A DNA stretch of 64,000 nt, taken from contig NZ_JAAVJI010000001.1 of NCBI RefSeq assembly GCF_012033695.1, forward strand, positions 558,001 to 622,000, in the 5' to 3' direction. The notes below the pieces were generated by a model that was not told the origin of the DNA, did not search any database, and saw only the letters and a program-made list of their open reading frames with translations. This DNA is from Pseudomonas quercus (GTDB lineage: Bacteria > Pseudomonadota > Gammaproteobacteria > Pseudomonadales > Pseudomonadaceae). A program made the translations under genes and the position numbers. Positions 35,978-43,815 of this stretch are shown here, piece by piece; position 1 is the stretch's first letter, and each line of letters opens with the position of its first letter.

Positions 35978-35999
35978 ATCCTATGAGATATCCTATGAG
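35978..35999. promoter_or_regulatory. Tandem direct repeat, candidate operator of the ExuT-like gene
   Basis: ATCCTATGAG occurs twice with a 12-bp period (35978-35987 and 35990-35999), about 85 bp upstream of the MFS start. A GntR- or LacI-type regulator site is a reasonable guess; none is encoded nearby. Confidence 0.35.
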
Positions 36000-36056
36000 G
36001 CGGTGTCGAGCCTGTCAATGTGGTGCGCAGTGCAGCAAAACCATGAATAGCGGCCA

Positions 36057-36087
36057 ATAAAAAAGGCAGCCTGTCAAAGGCTGCCTT
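36057..36087 (-). terminator. Rho-independent terminator of the GluP-like gene
   Basis: Stem AAGGCAGCC / GGCTGCCTT with a 7-nt loop, and a run of six T on the minus strand, 20 nt after the stop codon. Confidence 0.88.
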
Positions 36088-36106
36088 CCAGGTCACCGCA
36101 CGCGTG

Positions 36107-37390
36107 TCACACCACAGCAGGGCGCCGTGCATACCAACCGTAGGCCGCAATCACGGCATAGCAAACAGCGGGTACTGCCAGGGACATACCCAGGGTGGTC
36201 ACGTCCGCCGCATAGCCCGTCAGCGGCGGCACAATGGCCCCGCCTACAATGGCACAGCAGATCAAGCCCGAGCCTTCAGCGGCACGCTTGCCGAGGCCTT
36301 CGCACGCCAGGGCGAAAATCGTGGGGAACATTACCGAGTTGAACAAGCCGATGGCCAGGATCGACCAGCCCGCCAGGGCGCCATGGGTGGTGGCCGCGCT
36401 GGCAATCAACACCATTACCATCACGGCTGCACAGGCCAGCACTTTGCCAGGTGCGAAGGTACGCAACAGCGCCGCGCCGATAAACCGGCCTACCATCGCC
36501 CCGCCCCAGTAATAGGCCACATGCTTGCCTGCCAGCTCGGCATTGAAGCCGAAGGTAGAGTCCTGCATCAGGAAGTTGGTCAGCAGGCTACCGATGGCGA
36601 CTTCTGCGCCTACGTAGCAGAACAGGCAGGCGGCACCGAAGGCAAACCGGGGCTGTTTGAGCAGGCTCAGTGCCGAGAGGGGGTTGGCCCCTTCACTGGC
36701 GCCGGAGAAGGGCAGCTGCTTGCGCTGCTGCCATACCAGCAGGGCCACCAGGACCAGCGCCAATGCAATGCCTGCGTAGGTATTGCTGATCACTTTGGCT
36801 TCTTCGGCCAGGTACGCTGCCAGTGCTGAGCCTGACAAGGTGGCGGGGTCTACCTGGCTCAACGTGCCCAGGATCAACATAGCGCCCAGGTAGGGGGCCA
36901 CTGTAGTACCCAACGAGTTGAAGGCTTGGGCAAAGGTTACCCGGCTGTGGGCTGTCCCTTTGTCACCCAGTAGCGAAATGAGCGGGTTGGCCACGACCTG
37001 CACAATGGTCACGCCAATGGCCAATACGAACAGCGCGATCAGAAATGCGCCGAACAGGCCAACCAGTGCGGCAGGAATGAACAATACGCAGCCGGCTGCC
37101 ATGGTCACCAAACCAATGGCCGCGGCCCGCATATAGCCGATGCGGGCAATCAGCAAGCCAGCCGGGATCGAGGCGATCACATAGGCCAGGAAGAATGAGG
37201 ATTGCACCAGCATGGCTTCAGCGTAGGTGAGGCTGAACAGGCTCTTGAGTTTAGGGATCAGGATATCGTTGAGGCTGGTGATGCCACCAAAGATGAAGAA
37301 CAAAGCAAAAACGAACAAGCTCAACCGCTGGACGTTGGCAATGCCTGGTGTGGTGTGTTCCGGATTTACTGCAACGGTGTTATCCGTCAT
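36107..37390 (-). CDS. gluP: Sugar:H+ symporter, FucP/GluP-type MFS carrier
   Basis: Inner-membrane monosaccharide importer of the FucP family, 427 residues and 12 spans. Signatures: FVFALFFIFGGITSLNDILI in TM1, VQSSFFLAYVIASIPAGLLI in TM2, FAQAFNSLGTTVAPYLGAML and GRFIGAALLRTFAPGKVLAC. GluP members carry glucose and galactose; the presence of a galactose dehydrogenase gene some 8 kb away makes galactose a plausible substrate but this is inference. Start ATG at 37390. It is followed by a strong terminator and not in an operon with the other carrier. Confidence 0.83.
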   Translation of the reverse strand: MTDNTVAVNPEHTTPGIANVQRLSLFVFALFFIFGGITSLNDILIPKLKSLFSLTYAEAMLVQSSFFLAYVIASIPAGLLIARIGYMRAAAIGLVTMAAGCVLFIPAALVGLFGAFLIALFVLAIGVTIVQVVANPLISLLGDKGTAHSRVTFAQAFNSLGTTVAPYLGAMLILGTLSQVDPATLSGSALAAYLAEEAKVISNTYAGIALALVLVALLVWQQRKQLPFSGASEGANPLSALSLLKQPRFAFGAACLFCYVGAEVAIGSLLTNFLMQDSTFGFNAELAGKHVAYYWGGAMVGRFIGAALLRTFAPGKVLACAAVMVMVLIASAATTHGALAGWSILAIGLFNSVMFPTIFALACEGLGKRAAEGSGLICCAIVGGAIVPPLTGYAADVTTLGMSLAVPAVCYAVIAAYGWYARRPAVV

Positions 37391-37750
37391 GGCCGCGGTC
37401 CTGTTTGTTATCGCGCAATGGGGTCAGTTTTGTGATCCGATAGGGGCAAGCCAGGCGTCTGCAGGAGGCGACCCAGAAACCCGGATATCGTGACGATGAA
37501 CTGAAACCAGCGAAGCGGGAAAGTTCAGGCTTCCCGGCACGGGACAGGCTTTGGAACGCGGGTTTTCGCTATTTGCGGACAGATGGTCAGGTGACCACTG
37601 GCCAGAGCGGCGGACGCTGGCATTGGCCAGGGCGAATCTGGGGCGGCGTTATAACAGGGGGAGGCGCGAGGGTCAATCAAGCGAAGCGGCAATGCGGGTA
37701 AATACCTATAAGGAAGGAGGGCAGCCAGGCTGCCCTGCATGGAGCATCCT
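37391..37750. other. 360-bp gap between GluP-like carrier and KGG gene
   Basis: Contains the carrier's promoter region and, at 37718-37736, a short hairpin (stem AGGGCAGC / GCTGCCCT, 3-nt loop) just past the end of the KGG gene that may end its transcript, although no T-run follows. A 174-codon open frame spanning 37525-38049 is a shadow. Confidence 0.45.
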
Positions 37751-37921
37751 TCAACCTCGGCGGCTATTGCTGCTTTGGTCGCCCTTGCGTTGACTGTCGG
37801 AGGACTTGCCCGTAGTGGATGTATTTCCGCTGGACGCCTGTCCGCCTTTTCTGCCGGCTTCGGCTGCTTTTTCCTTATCGTTCGCAAAGTTGCCTGGATT
37901 GCTATTTCCGGTCTTGGCCAT
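37751..37921 (-). CDS. KGG-motif stress-induced protein (YciG/con-10 type)
   Basis: A 56-residue hydrophilic protein of the KGG (YciG / con-10) family: MAKTGNSNPGNFANDKEKAA then EAGRKGGQASSGNTSTTGKS, with one clear (R)KGG repeat and a Ser/Gly/Thr/Asn-rich tail. Such proteins are small, disordered and induced in stationary phase or by general stress. AGGAG is 6 nt before the ATG. It is short enough to be missed by length cut-offs, and a longer frame on the same strand covers it out of phase. The neighbouring PfpI-type gene is also stress-linked in many bacteria. Function beyond the family is unknown. Confidence 0.85.
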   Translation of the reverse strand: MAKTGNSNPGNFANDKEKAAEAGRKGGQASSGNTSTTGKSSDSQRKGDQSSNSRRG

Positions 37922-38154
37922 GATGCACTCCTAGTATCAAGTTTGGATGCCCCTGAAGTGGGACATAATGTAGGACATGCAGGGCAATAGGGTTTGTTCC
38001 CTATAGGCCTTACTGGCCGATCAATGGTAATAAGATAAGACGCATACAACTACCGCTTCGCTTTAAATGCACCAGATAGGTATTAAATGAAAGGGCATTA
38101 AAGGTATAGCAGTCAGTTATAAGTATCGTTTACTTTTTAGGAGGTTTTTATGCC
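37922..38154. other. AT-rich intergenic region between the KGG and PfpI genes
   Basis: About 230 bp, AT-rich from 37985. It holds the KGG promoter region (minus strand). A strong ribosome-binding site faces right at 38139-38144, ahead of a 16-codon reading frame described separately. Confidence 0.4.
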
Positions 38155-38200
38155 AAAAAAAGCCCGCTTTCGCGGGCAAAGTAAAACGGAAATCTATTAA
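38150..38200 (+). other. Possible 16-codon micro-ORF with a strong ribosome-binding site
   Basis: AGGAGG, 5-nt spacer, ATG, then MPKKARFRGQSKTEIY and TAA. The frame overlaps the PfpI gene's terminator and its last codon on the other strand. The site is near-ideal, but the coding content could be chance because the hairpin is already explained as a terminator. Basic peptide with no known match to me. Confidence 0.25.
38155..38177 (-). terminator. Rho-independent terminator of the PfpI-type gene
   Basis: Stem GCCCGC / GCGGGC with a 4-nt loop followed on the minus strand by seven T, about 20 nt past the stop codon. Confidence 0.88.
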
Positions 38201-38748
38201 GCGGTTTGCACGGCTTTGATGATGGCCTGGTTAAATGCAGGCAGGTCATCCGGGGTACGGGACGTAATCAGGGTCCAGCCGTTAGCACCACAGGTAAACA
38301 CTTCAGTGTCTTTCCACCCTGCAGCCTTGGCATTGAGCAGGTCAGTTTTCACGCTGGGGTAAGACGTTAAGGTCTTGCCTTCGATCACACCGGCATCGAT
38401 CAGCAGCCAAGGGCCGTGGCAGATAGCGGCAACGGTTTTGCCTGCGTCAGCAAAGGCTTTTACCAGCGCTTGAGCATCCTTGTCTTGGCGTAGGGTGTCG
38501 GCGTTGACGGTACCGCCGGGGATCACCAAAGCGTCGAAGTCCTCAGCCTTAAGGCCTGCCAGTTTTGCCGTGGATTCCACGGTCTTGTCCTTCTCCGTGT
38601 CCTGTACGAAGGTCTGGGTAGTACCGCCCTCAACCGAGGCATGGGTCACGTTCAAGCCAGCGCCTTTAAGGGCTTCCAGCGGCTTGACCAGCTCGTCGCG
38701 CTCGATGCCGGTGTTGGAGGTGATGATCAGTACACGTTTGCTGCTCAT
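38197..38748 (-). CDS. DJ-1/PfpI-family protein (type 1 glutamine-amidotransferase fold)
   Basis: A 183-residue member of the PfpI/YhbO branch of the DJ-1 superfamily. The nucleophile elbow is AAICHGPWLLIDAG (Cys followed by His, the PfpI pattern), with the upstream Glu pocket in the N-terminal third (NTGIERDELVKPLEALKGAG) and the end in TSRTPDDLPAFNQAII. Members are reported as proteases or as deglycases/glyoxalases involved in stress protection; the activity here is not settled by sequence. Start ATG at 38748 with GGAG 5 nt upstream. It has its own terminator and so is monocistronic. Confidence 0.88.
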   Translation of the reverse strand: MSSKRVLIITSNTGIERDELVKPLEALKGAGLNVTHASVEGGTTQTFVQDTEKDKTVESTAKLAGLKAEDFDALVIPGGTVNADTLRQDKDAQALVKAFADAGKTVAAICHGPWLLIDAGVIEGKTLTSYPSVKTDLLNAKAAGWKDTEVFTCGANGWTLITSRTPDDLPAFNQAIIKAVQTA

Positions 38749-38986
38749 GGGAGCTCCTGTAGAAGGGGTGGGCAGGTGGCCCTTTGCTGGGCGCCATGGT
38801 TTTGGGAAAGCGCAAGGGCGGGCAAAGTTCAGGAAAATTGCACCCTGTTCGGCGCGTCACTGGCTCGATGCTCGCCATGGCCTAAGCACGCCAGCCGTCC
38901 CTGTGTGAACACCAACGCTTAAGGATCAAGCCTAGCGGGCACTGAATGTGGTTTCATGGCCCAACGTTTTTTTGAAAGGACTTCTG

Positions 38987-39970
38987 ATGGAACTGATGTT
39001 TCTTGGGACCTCCTCTGGCACCCCCACCCGGGCCCGCAACGTCAGTGGCCTGGCCGTGCTAGCGGGCCAAGGCAAGGCCTGGTATCTGGTGGACTGTGGC
39101 GAAGGTACACAGCATCGGTTGCTGCGCACGCCTTTGTCCCTTCGACAGCTGGGCGCAATCTTCATTACCCATGTGCACGGGGATCACTGTTATGGCCTGC
39201 CTGGGTTGTTGGCCAGTGCTGGCCTGCAGGGACGTACCGAGCCTCTGGACATCATTGCACCGGCCGGCATCGAGGCCTGGTTGATCAGCACGTTCGACCT
39301 TACCGAAACACACGTGCCCTTTCCCTTGCGCTTTCACGCCACACCAGGCCTGGTAACGGGCCCACCGTGGAGCGCTGCAGGCCTTAGCGTCAGCGCTACG
39401 CCCTTGGCTCATCGTGTACCTTCGTATGCCTACCGATTCACGGAGGCCGCCGCCCGGCCCACGCTGGACCGTGCGCGGCTGGCGGCCGATGGGGTAGCGC
39501 GCGGCCCTGCGTGGGGGGCGTTGATGCGAGGCGAAGCGGTGTACCACCAGGGCCGAGTGCTAACACCCACGGACTATCTACGCTTTGGGCAACCACCTCA
39601 GTGCATCGTGGTGGCAGGGGACAATGCCGAACCCACGCTACTTGGGCAAGCCTGCGAAGGGGCTCAGGTGCTGGTGCATGAGGCAACCTACACCCAGGCG
39701 GTGGCGTGCGGGAAGGAACACCATGGGCACAGCAGTGCAGCGACGGTCGCCCGTTTTGCCGCCTCAGCAGGGCTGCCCAATCTAGTGTTGACCCATTTCA
39801 GCCCGCGCTACCAGATAGCCGGCCGGCCTGGTCTGACCTTTGAAGCGCTGAGAGCGGAGGCCGCAGCGTACTATAACGGGACGTTGATCCTAGCAGCGGA
39901 CTATGACCGTTACCGGTTGGATAAAGCAGGGCAGTTGCAACGGGTAGGGAGTGAAGGCGGGAGCCTGTGA
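38987..39970 (+). CDS. rnz: Ribonuclease Z (metallo-beta-lactamase fold)
   Basis: Zinc endoribonuclease that matures tRNA 3' ends; 327 residues, cytoplasmic. It begins MELMFLGTSSGTPTRARNVS, has the QHRLLR block, and the metal motif FITHVHGDHCYGLPGLLASA (HxHxDH). Later ligands are in VLVHEATYTQ, HHGHSSAATVARFAASAG and LVLTHFSPRY. AAAGGA ends 7 nt before the ATG at 38987; the frame runs upstream to 38948 but without conservation. The length equals the usual 300-330. No neighbours related in function. Confidence 0.9.
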   Translation: MELMFLGTSSGTPTRARNVSGLAVLAGQGKAWYLVDCGEGTQHRLLRTPLSLRQLGAIFITHVHGDHCYGLPGLLASAGLQGRTEPLDIIAPAGIEAWLISTFDLTETHVPFPLRFHATPGLVTGPPWSAAGLSVSATPLAHRVPSYAYRFTEAAARPTLDRARLAADGVARGPAWGALMRGEAVYHQGRVLTPTDYLRFGQPPQCIVVAGDNAEPTLLGQACEGAQVLVHEATYTQAVACGKEHHGHSSAATVARFAASAGLPNLVLTHFSPRYQIAGRPGLTFEALRAEAAAYYNGTLILAADYDRYRLDKAGQLQRVGSEGGSL

Positions 39971-40034
39971 TTGGCGTAAGCCCTGCGCAGCCTGGAGGTG
40001 TCAGGTTAGAGAGACAGTGGCGCAGGCGCGTTAG

Positions 40035-40130
40035 TTAAACGCCCAGTCCCCGCCACAGCTCGCCATCCACCAGCATGAACAGCCCCACGCACAAGGCCAG
40101 GGAAAACCACTGAGCGACTGAAAGGCGCAT
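40035..40130 (-). CDS. Tiny membrane peptide, 31 residues (second of a pair)
   Basis: A 31-residue frame, MRLSVAQWFSLALCVGLFML followed by VDGELWRGLGV: a single hydrophobic span with an acidic/amphipathic tail. It begins 2 nt after the stop of the preceding small ORF (TGAgcATG), the tight spacing expected of translational coupling. It lacks a separate ribosome-binding site. I know no family. It is either a real microprotein partner of the preceding one or an accident of the sequence; the coupled spacing and clean membrane span favour the former. Confidence 0.4.
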   Translation of the reverse strand: MRLSVAQWFSLALCVGLFMLVDGELWRGLGV

Positions 40131-40132
40131 GC

Positions 40133-40270
40133 TCAAGCCAGCCACAGCCAAGCCAGGGATACCGCCCAGCCGCAGACGCCAGCACAGGCGGCAGCGACCA
40201 GCGCACGTTCGGACCGGAGCACAATAAGGGGCGAGGGAGAAGTAATGCTGTGGTGAGTGTTGCGTTGCAT
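40133..40270 (-). CDS. Tiny membrane protein, 45 residues (first of a pair)
   Basis: A 45-residue frame: a polar N-terminus (MQRNTHHSITSPSPLIVLRS) then one hydrophobic span (ALVAAACAGVCGWAVSLAWL). GAGGA lies 8 nt before the ATG at 40270, and that site is embedded in a long hairpin (40272-40305). The following 31-residue frame is coupled 2 nt downstream. Longer frames on this strand starting at 40332-40336 run through the hairpin and are less likely. Family not recognised; the pair could be accessory subunits of a membrane complex, which is only a guess. Confidence 0.5.
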   Translation of the reverse strand: MQRNTHHSITSPSPLIVLRSERALVAAACAGVCGWAVSLAWLWLA

Positions 40271-40271
40271 G

Positions 40272-40305
40272 GCCGATATCCTCTTTTCGTGAAAAGCATA
40301 TCGGC
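40272..40305 (-). promoter_or_regulatory. Hairpin covering the ribosome-binding site of the tiny-ORF pair
   Basis: Outer arms GCCGATAT / ATATCGGC are perfectly complementary, and inside them CTTTTC / GAAAAG pair around a GT loop, with a small asymmetric bulge. On the minus-strand transcript the Shine-Dalgarno AGAGGA lies across the inner stem and bulge, ending 8 nt before the start codon, so folding would hide it. Confidence 0.5.
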
Positions 40306-40371
40306 GGTGGTGCGCTGTTCTTGACCCAGCACACACTATTTAACTTAGGCTATGTTCGAAAAGTCCTGACG

Positions 40372-40463
40372 CTCGGTGATGCTGCGTTGAAAACCGGCTC
40401 GGAATGCTCATTTACAACCAGTAAACTCCGCTTCCTCGCCTGTTTTCGCCTTGCCTGACCTTC
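40372..40463. repeat. 92-base hairpin repeat, copy A
   Basis: Intergenic element starting CTCGGTGATGCTGCG and ending GCCTGACCTTC. 89 of 92 bases match copy B (52434-52525). The left half (GAAAACCGGC ... ATTTAC) and right half (GTAAA ... GCCTGTTTTC) pair to a long stem interrupted by an internal loop, with ACCA-type loop. It lies between the tiny-ORF pair and a small hypothetical gene, in neither. Confidence 0.75.
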
Positions 40464-40515
40464 ACGTCAGAACGTTTCGTACACAGCCTATGGGCTCACT
40501 CAAGGTCGCTGGGTG

Positions 40516-40770
40516 TTACCACGGATCTGCTGAACCCCTGGCAGCATGCCGCAGTGCTGCCAAGCGCCGATTGGATACCGTATCGATACGCTCAGCCATG
40601 GCTTTGTGCTGGCCCAGGTTAACCAGGCCAAAGTCAGTAAGGCACCGTAGGTAGCCCGTGGCGCGGGCAGCGCTTTCGCGAATCTCCACATAGTCGGCTG
40701 CCCTGTCCACGCCTTCGAGCATGTTTCGCCAAGCAGGCGAGTGAATGTCGTCTTGGTGGGGCAATGGCAT
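40516..40770 (-). CDS. Small hypothetical protein, 84 residues
   Basis: An 84-residue soluble, mainly helical protein: MPLPHQDDIHSPAWRNMLEG, then VDRAADYVEIRESAARATGY and LRCLTDFGLVNLGQHKAMAE. No signal peptide or span. GAGGA is 7 nt before the ATG at 40770, while a longer frame from 40818 lacks such support. I cannot assign a family, though small helical proteins of this kind are common in Pseudomonas. The gene lies on its own between the hairpin repeat and the J-domain gene. Confidence 0.6.
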   Translation of the reverse strand: MPLPHQDDIHSPAWRNMLEGVDRAADYVEIRESAARATGYLRCLTDFGLVNLGQHKAMAERIDTVSNRRLAALRHAARGSADPW

Positions 40771-40884
40771 CGTTAGTTCCTCGCTATGCGTCGAATCAGC
40801 CTTAGGTGAGGCTCCCAAGTGATTGGGAATACCGGGTAATGGTCATAGACTCGTCGCCTAGCGGTTAATTCCCGATCATAGGGC

Positions 40885-41307
40885 TCAACGGCGCCATTGA
40901 GATGAAACGGCAGGCCTTGCCTGGCTGGTCAGTTGTATGGCCAGCCCCATGCCCAAAGCAAAGGCCAGCGCCACTGCCAGGGCCACCACCAGCCATACAC
41001 GGCTGCGCTTGCGCACCCCAACCGCTTGCTCCGCCTGGGGGGCTGAACCCAGCGCTTTGAGCTGAGCCTGCAGGCGCTGTGCTTTTTGGGTAGAGATCCA
41101 GGCGTCGTGTTGTGCCCGCTGCTTGGGATCATTGAGTACGGCATAGGCCGTGTTCAACAGCCGTACGATGCGCTCAGCCTCTGCATCGCCAGGGTTGCGG
41201 TCAGGGTGGTGCTTTTGCATCAGGGCTTTGTAAGCGGCGCGTATCACTTCAGGCGGGGCGTTGCGCGCCACACGCAAGTTGGCGTAATGGGTGGGGACTT
41301 CTTGCAT
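40885..41307 (-). CDS. J-domain protein with C-terminal membrane anchor (type III DnaJ-like)
   Basis: Hsp70 co-chaperone of about 140 residues. The J domain opens the protein (HYANLRVARNAPPEVIRAAY) with the essential HPD in QKHHPDRNPGDAEAER and ends at LNDPKQRAQHDAW (about residue 70). A basic linker (VRKRSRVW) leads into a single span (VWLVVALAVALAFALGMGLA) close to the C-terminus. There is no Gly/Phe or zinc domain, so it is class C, and it probably recruits DnaK to the membrane. I chose ATG 41307; ATG 41337 (MAARPDGTLY) is an alternative with no better ribosome-binding site. Its client is unknown. Confidence 0.82.
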   Translation of the reverse strand: MQEVPTHYANLRVARNAPPEVIRAAYKALMQKHHPDRNPGDAEAERIVRLLNTAYAVLNDPKQRAQHDAWISTQKAQRLQAQLKALGSAPQAEQAVGVRKRSRVWLVVALAVALAFALGMGLAIQLTSQARPAVSSQWRR

Positions 41308-41427
41308 GTAAAGGGTTCCATCCGGGCGGGCTGCCATAAACGCGTCATGACCGGCCGCACGGCACAAGGGCGGCCTGCAAAGGTATCGGCCTTGTTACAC
41401 AAACCTTTACCCAAACTGCCTAACAGC

Positions 41428-42312
41428 TCAGACCGCGGCCCGGATGGCCTCCAGCAGCATCTTGCAGGCAGGGTTGTCATTGTCGGCCCGGCCAATCAGG
41501 TGCAGCTCGCTCTGCACGCCGTCACCCAGGTTCATGGTGTGGAACACCACCTCTTTGAACACGACGTTTGTCGCGCAGCGGGGTACCAGGGCCAGCCCTA
41601 ACCCAGCGTTTACCAGTGCCAGAATGGTGAGCGAAGAGCCTAGCCATTGGACGTAGTCTGGCGTTACCCCGGCAGACCTGAACATGCCGGTAAGCAGCTC
41701 ATTGAACGGGGCATAGGCGGCGTGGGAATACATCAGAAACGGTTCCCCGTGCAGGTCGTTGACGGCGACCGCCGGACGGGTAGCCAAAGGGTGAGCGTGG
41801 TTTACGGCCAGCACGAAGGGCTCGCGTACCAACCGTTCGCTTACGAAACCTGGCTCGTTCAACGGGGCGCGGGCGATGCCCAGGTCGATACGCCGCGCGC
41901 GCAAGGCTTCCTGCTGCTGTGCAGTGTTCATTTCGGTCAACGCAATATTGATGTGGGGCTGCTGCTCGCGAGCCTCGGCGATCACCCGAGGGAGGAATTC
42001 ATACACCGCACTGCCAACGAAACCAATGGTGACTGAGCCGATGTCCCCCGCTGCGAAGCGCCGTGCCGACACCGCTGCCATTTCCGCCCGCTCCAGCAGG
42101 CTCTGGGCCTCAACAAAGAACGCTCGGCCAGCAGCGGTGAGCGCTACTGTGCGCGTATTGCGACTTAGCAACGCGACGCCCAGCTGGTGCTCCAGCAACT
42201 GGATCTGGCGGCTGAGGGGGGGCTGGGTCATGTTGAGCCGCTGGGCCGCCCGGCGAAAGTTGAGCTCAGTGGCCACGGCGGTGAAACAACGCAATTGGGC
42301 GAGTTCAAACAC
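41428..42312 (-). CDS. LysR-family transcriptional regulator of the sugar-acid cluster
   Basis: A 294-residue LysR regulator with N-terminal winged helix-turn-helix (FELAQLRCFTAVATELNFRR, AAQRLNMTQPPLSRQIQLLE) and a two-lobe co-inducer domain. The GTG at 42312 (VFELAQLRCF), with TGGA about 9 nt upstream, gives the length and start usual for the family, better than the TTG at 42336. It is divergent from the MFS/dehydratase/dehydrogenase genes, the classic arrangement for a LysR activator of the adjacent operon; the 125-bp intergenic region (42313-42437) should carry its site. The co-inducer is probably a sugar acid, by context. Confidence 0.88.
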   Translation of the reverse strand: MFELAQLRCFTAVATELNFRRAAQRLNMTQPPLSRQIQLLEHQLGVALLSRNTRTVALTAAGRAFFVEAQSLLERAEMAAVSARRFAAGDIGSVTIGFVGSAVYEFLPRVIAEAREQQPHINIALTEMNTAQQQEALRARRIDLGIARAPLNEPGFVSERLVREPFVLAVNHAHPLATRPAVAVNDLHGEPFLMYSHAAYAPFNELLTGMFRSAGVTPDYVQWLGSSLTILALVNAGLGLALVPRCATNVVFKEVVFHTMNLGDGVQSELHLIGRADNDNPACKMLLEAIRAAV

Positions 42313-42437
42313 TGATTCATTCCAGGTATCAATCAAGAGTCAAACTAGATTAGACCGCAACAATGCGCTGGTCCATCATCAGGGGTGCATCCACAGCGGT
42401 GCGGCCTACCCACAAAAACAATAGCGGGAGATGCCCA

Positions 42438-43778
42438 GTGAACCAGCCCCATCGCGCCATTCCAGCCGACGCGCTTGCCCGGGCGGCGAGCAAGGTCAAG
42501 CGTCACGTATTGCCACTGTTCGTGGTGATGTTCATCGTCAACTACATCGACCGGGTGAACATCGGGTTTGTGCGAAGCCACATGGAAACGGACCTGGGCA
42601 TCGGTGCAGCGGCGTATGGCCTGGGTGCCGGGCTGTTCTTCGTGGGCTACGCCCTGTTCGAAGTGCCATCCAACCTGCTGCTGCAACGCTATGGGGCACG
42701 CGCCTGGCTAGCCCGGATCATGCTCACCTGGGGCATCGCGGCCATGGCCATGGCGTTCGTACAGGGGCAAACCAGCTTCTACGTGCTGCGTTTTATTCTG
42801 GGGGCCGCGGAGGCGGGGTTCTTCCCCGGCATCATTTACTACTTTACCCAATGGTTACCGGCAGCGGAGCGCGGAAAAGCCATGGCGGTATTTCTCAGCG
42901 GCTCGGCCATCGCCTCGGTTATTTCCGGCCCTGTTTCAGGTGGCCTGCTCAGCCTGGGCTTGCCGTTGCTGCACAGCTGGCAATGGATGTTCCTGATCGA
43001 AGGCGCCGCATCGGTGGTGTTGTGCGGGTTTGTCTGGCTTCATCTGCAATCCCATCCCCATGAAGCCAAATGGCTTACCGACGAAGAGAAGCACGCGCTG
43101 ACCACTACCATCGCTCAGGAGCAAGCGGCGCGCGAAGCGCAGCAAAGCGGGCGTCCGTCGATCCTGCGGCTCTTGGCCGACCGACAGATCATTGTGTTTT
43201 GCTTCATCTACTTTTCGGTCGCCCTTACCATTTACGGCGCCACCTTCTGGCTGCCCAGCATGATCAAAAAGATGGGCAGCCTGGGCGATTTCCAAGTGGG
43301 CCTGCTCAATGCCATTCCGTGGCTGATCTCTATTGTGGCCATGTACGGGTTCGCCGGCTTGGCGGCCAAATGGCGCCACCAGCAGGCCTGGTGTGCGCTC
43401 ACCCTGCTGATCGCCGCGCTGGGGATGTTCATGTCCACTACCGGCGGCCCGGTGTTTGCCTTTGTCGCGATCTGCTTTGCTGCCATCGGTTTCAAGGCAG
43501 CTTCTGCGCTGTTCTGGCCACTGCCCCAAGGTTATCTGGACGCCCGGATCGCCGCCGCGGTGATTGCGCTGATCAACTCGATCGGCAACCTCGGTGGCTT
43601 TGTGGCCCCTACGGCCTTTGGTTTTCTGGAGCAAACCACCGGGTCTATCCAAGGGGGCCTGTATGGGCTGGCAATCACCTCGGTAGTGGCTGCCGTGGTG
43701 GTGCTCTTCGCCCGTGGCAAGCCGGGGTCTGGCAAGCAATCGCTGACCGGGGGCAAGGCTGCGCCTGTGTCCGTGTAA
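42438..43778 (+). CDS. MFS transporter, anion:cation symporter family (sugar-acid type)
   Basis: First gene of the sugar-acid operon; 446 residues, 12 spans. Family marks are PLFVVMFIVNYIDRVNIGFV, GAGLFFVGYALFEVPSNLLL with QRYGARAWLAR, and AAEAGFFPGIIYYFTQWLPA, typical of tartrate/glucarate-like symporters of the ACS family. Because the next gene encodes a glucarate-dehydratase-like enolase, an aldaric or aldonic acid is the expected cargo. Start is GTG at 42438 with GGAG 7 nt upstream; the frame continues back to 42363 but those codons are not conserved. The dehydratase follows 37 bp later. Confidence 0.85.
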   Translation: MNQPHRAIPADALARAASKVKRHVLPLFVVMFIVNYIDRVNIGFVRSHMETDLGIGAAAYGLGAGLFFVGYALFEVPSNLLLQRYGARAWLARIMLTWGIAAMAMAFVQGQTSFYVLRFILGAAEAGFFPGIIYYFTQWLPAAERGKAMAVFLSGSAIASVISGPVSGGLLSLGLPLLHSWQWMFLIEGAASVVLCGFVWLHLQSHPHEAKWLTDEEKHALTTTIAQEQAAREAQQSGRPSILRLLADRQIIVFCFIYFSVALTIYGATFWLPSMIKKMGSLGDFQVGLLNAIPWLISIVAMYGFAGLAAKWRHQQAWCALTLLIAALGMFMSTTGGPVFAFVAICFAAIGFKAASALFWPLPQGYLDARIAAAVIALINSIGNLGGFVAPTAFGFLEQTTGSIQGGLYGLAITSVVAAVVVLFARGKPGSGKQSLTGGKAAPVSV

Positions 43779-43815
43779 AGGCGGCCATCATTCATTTGAA
43801 CCAGGAGTTCGGACT

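Noticed and set aside
37525..38049. A 174-codon open frame on the minus strand
   Set aside because: Low-complexity product without start signals; the real gene there is the KGG protein in another frame.
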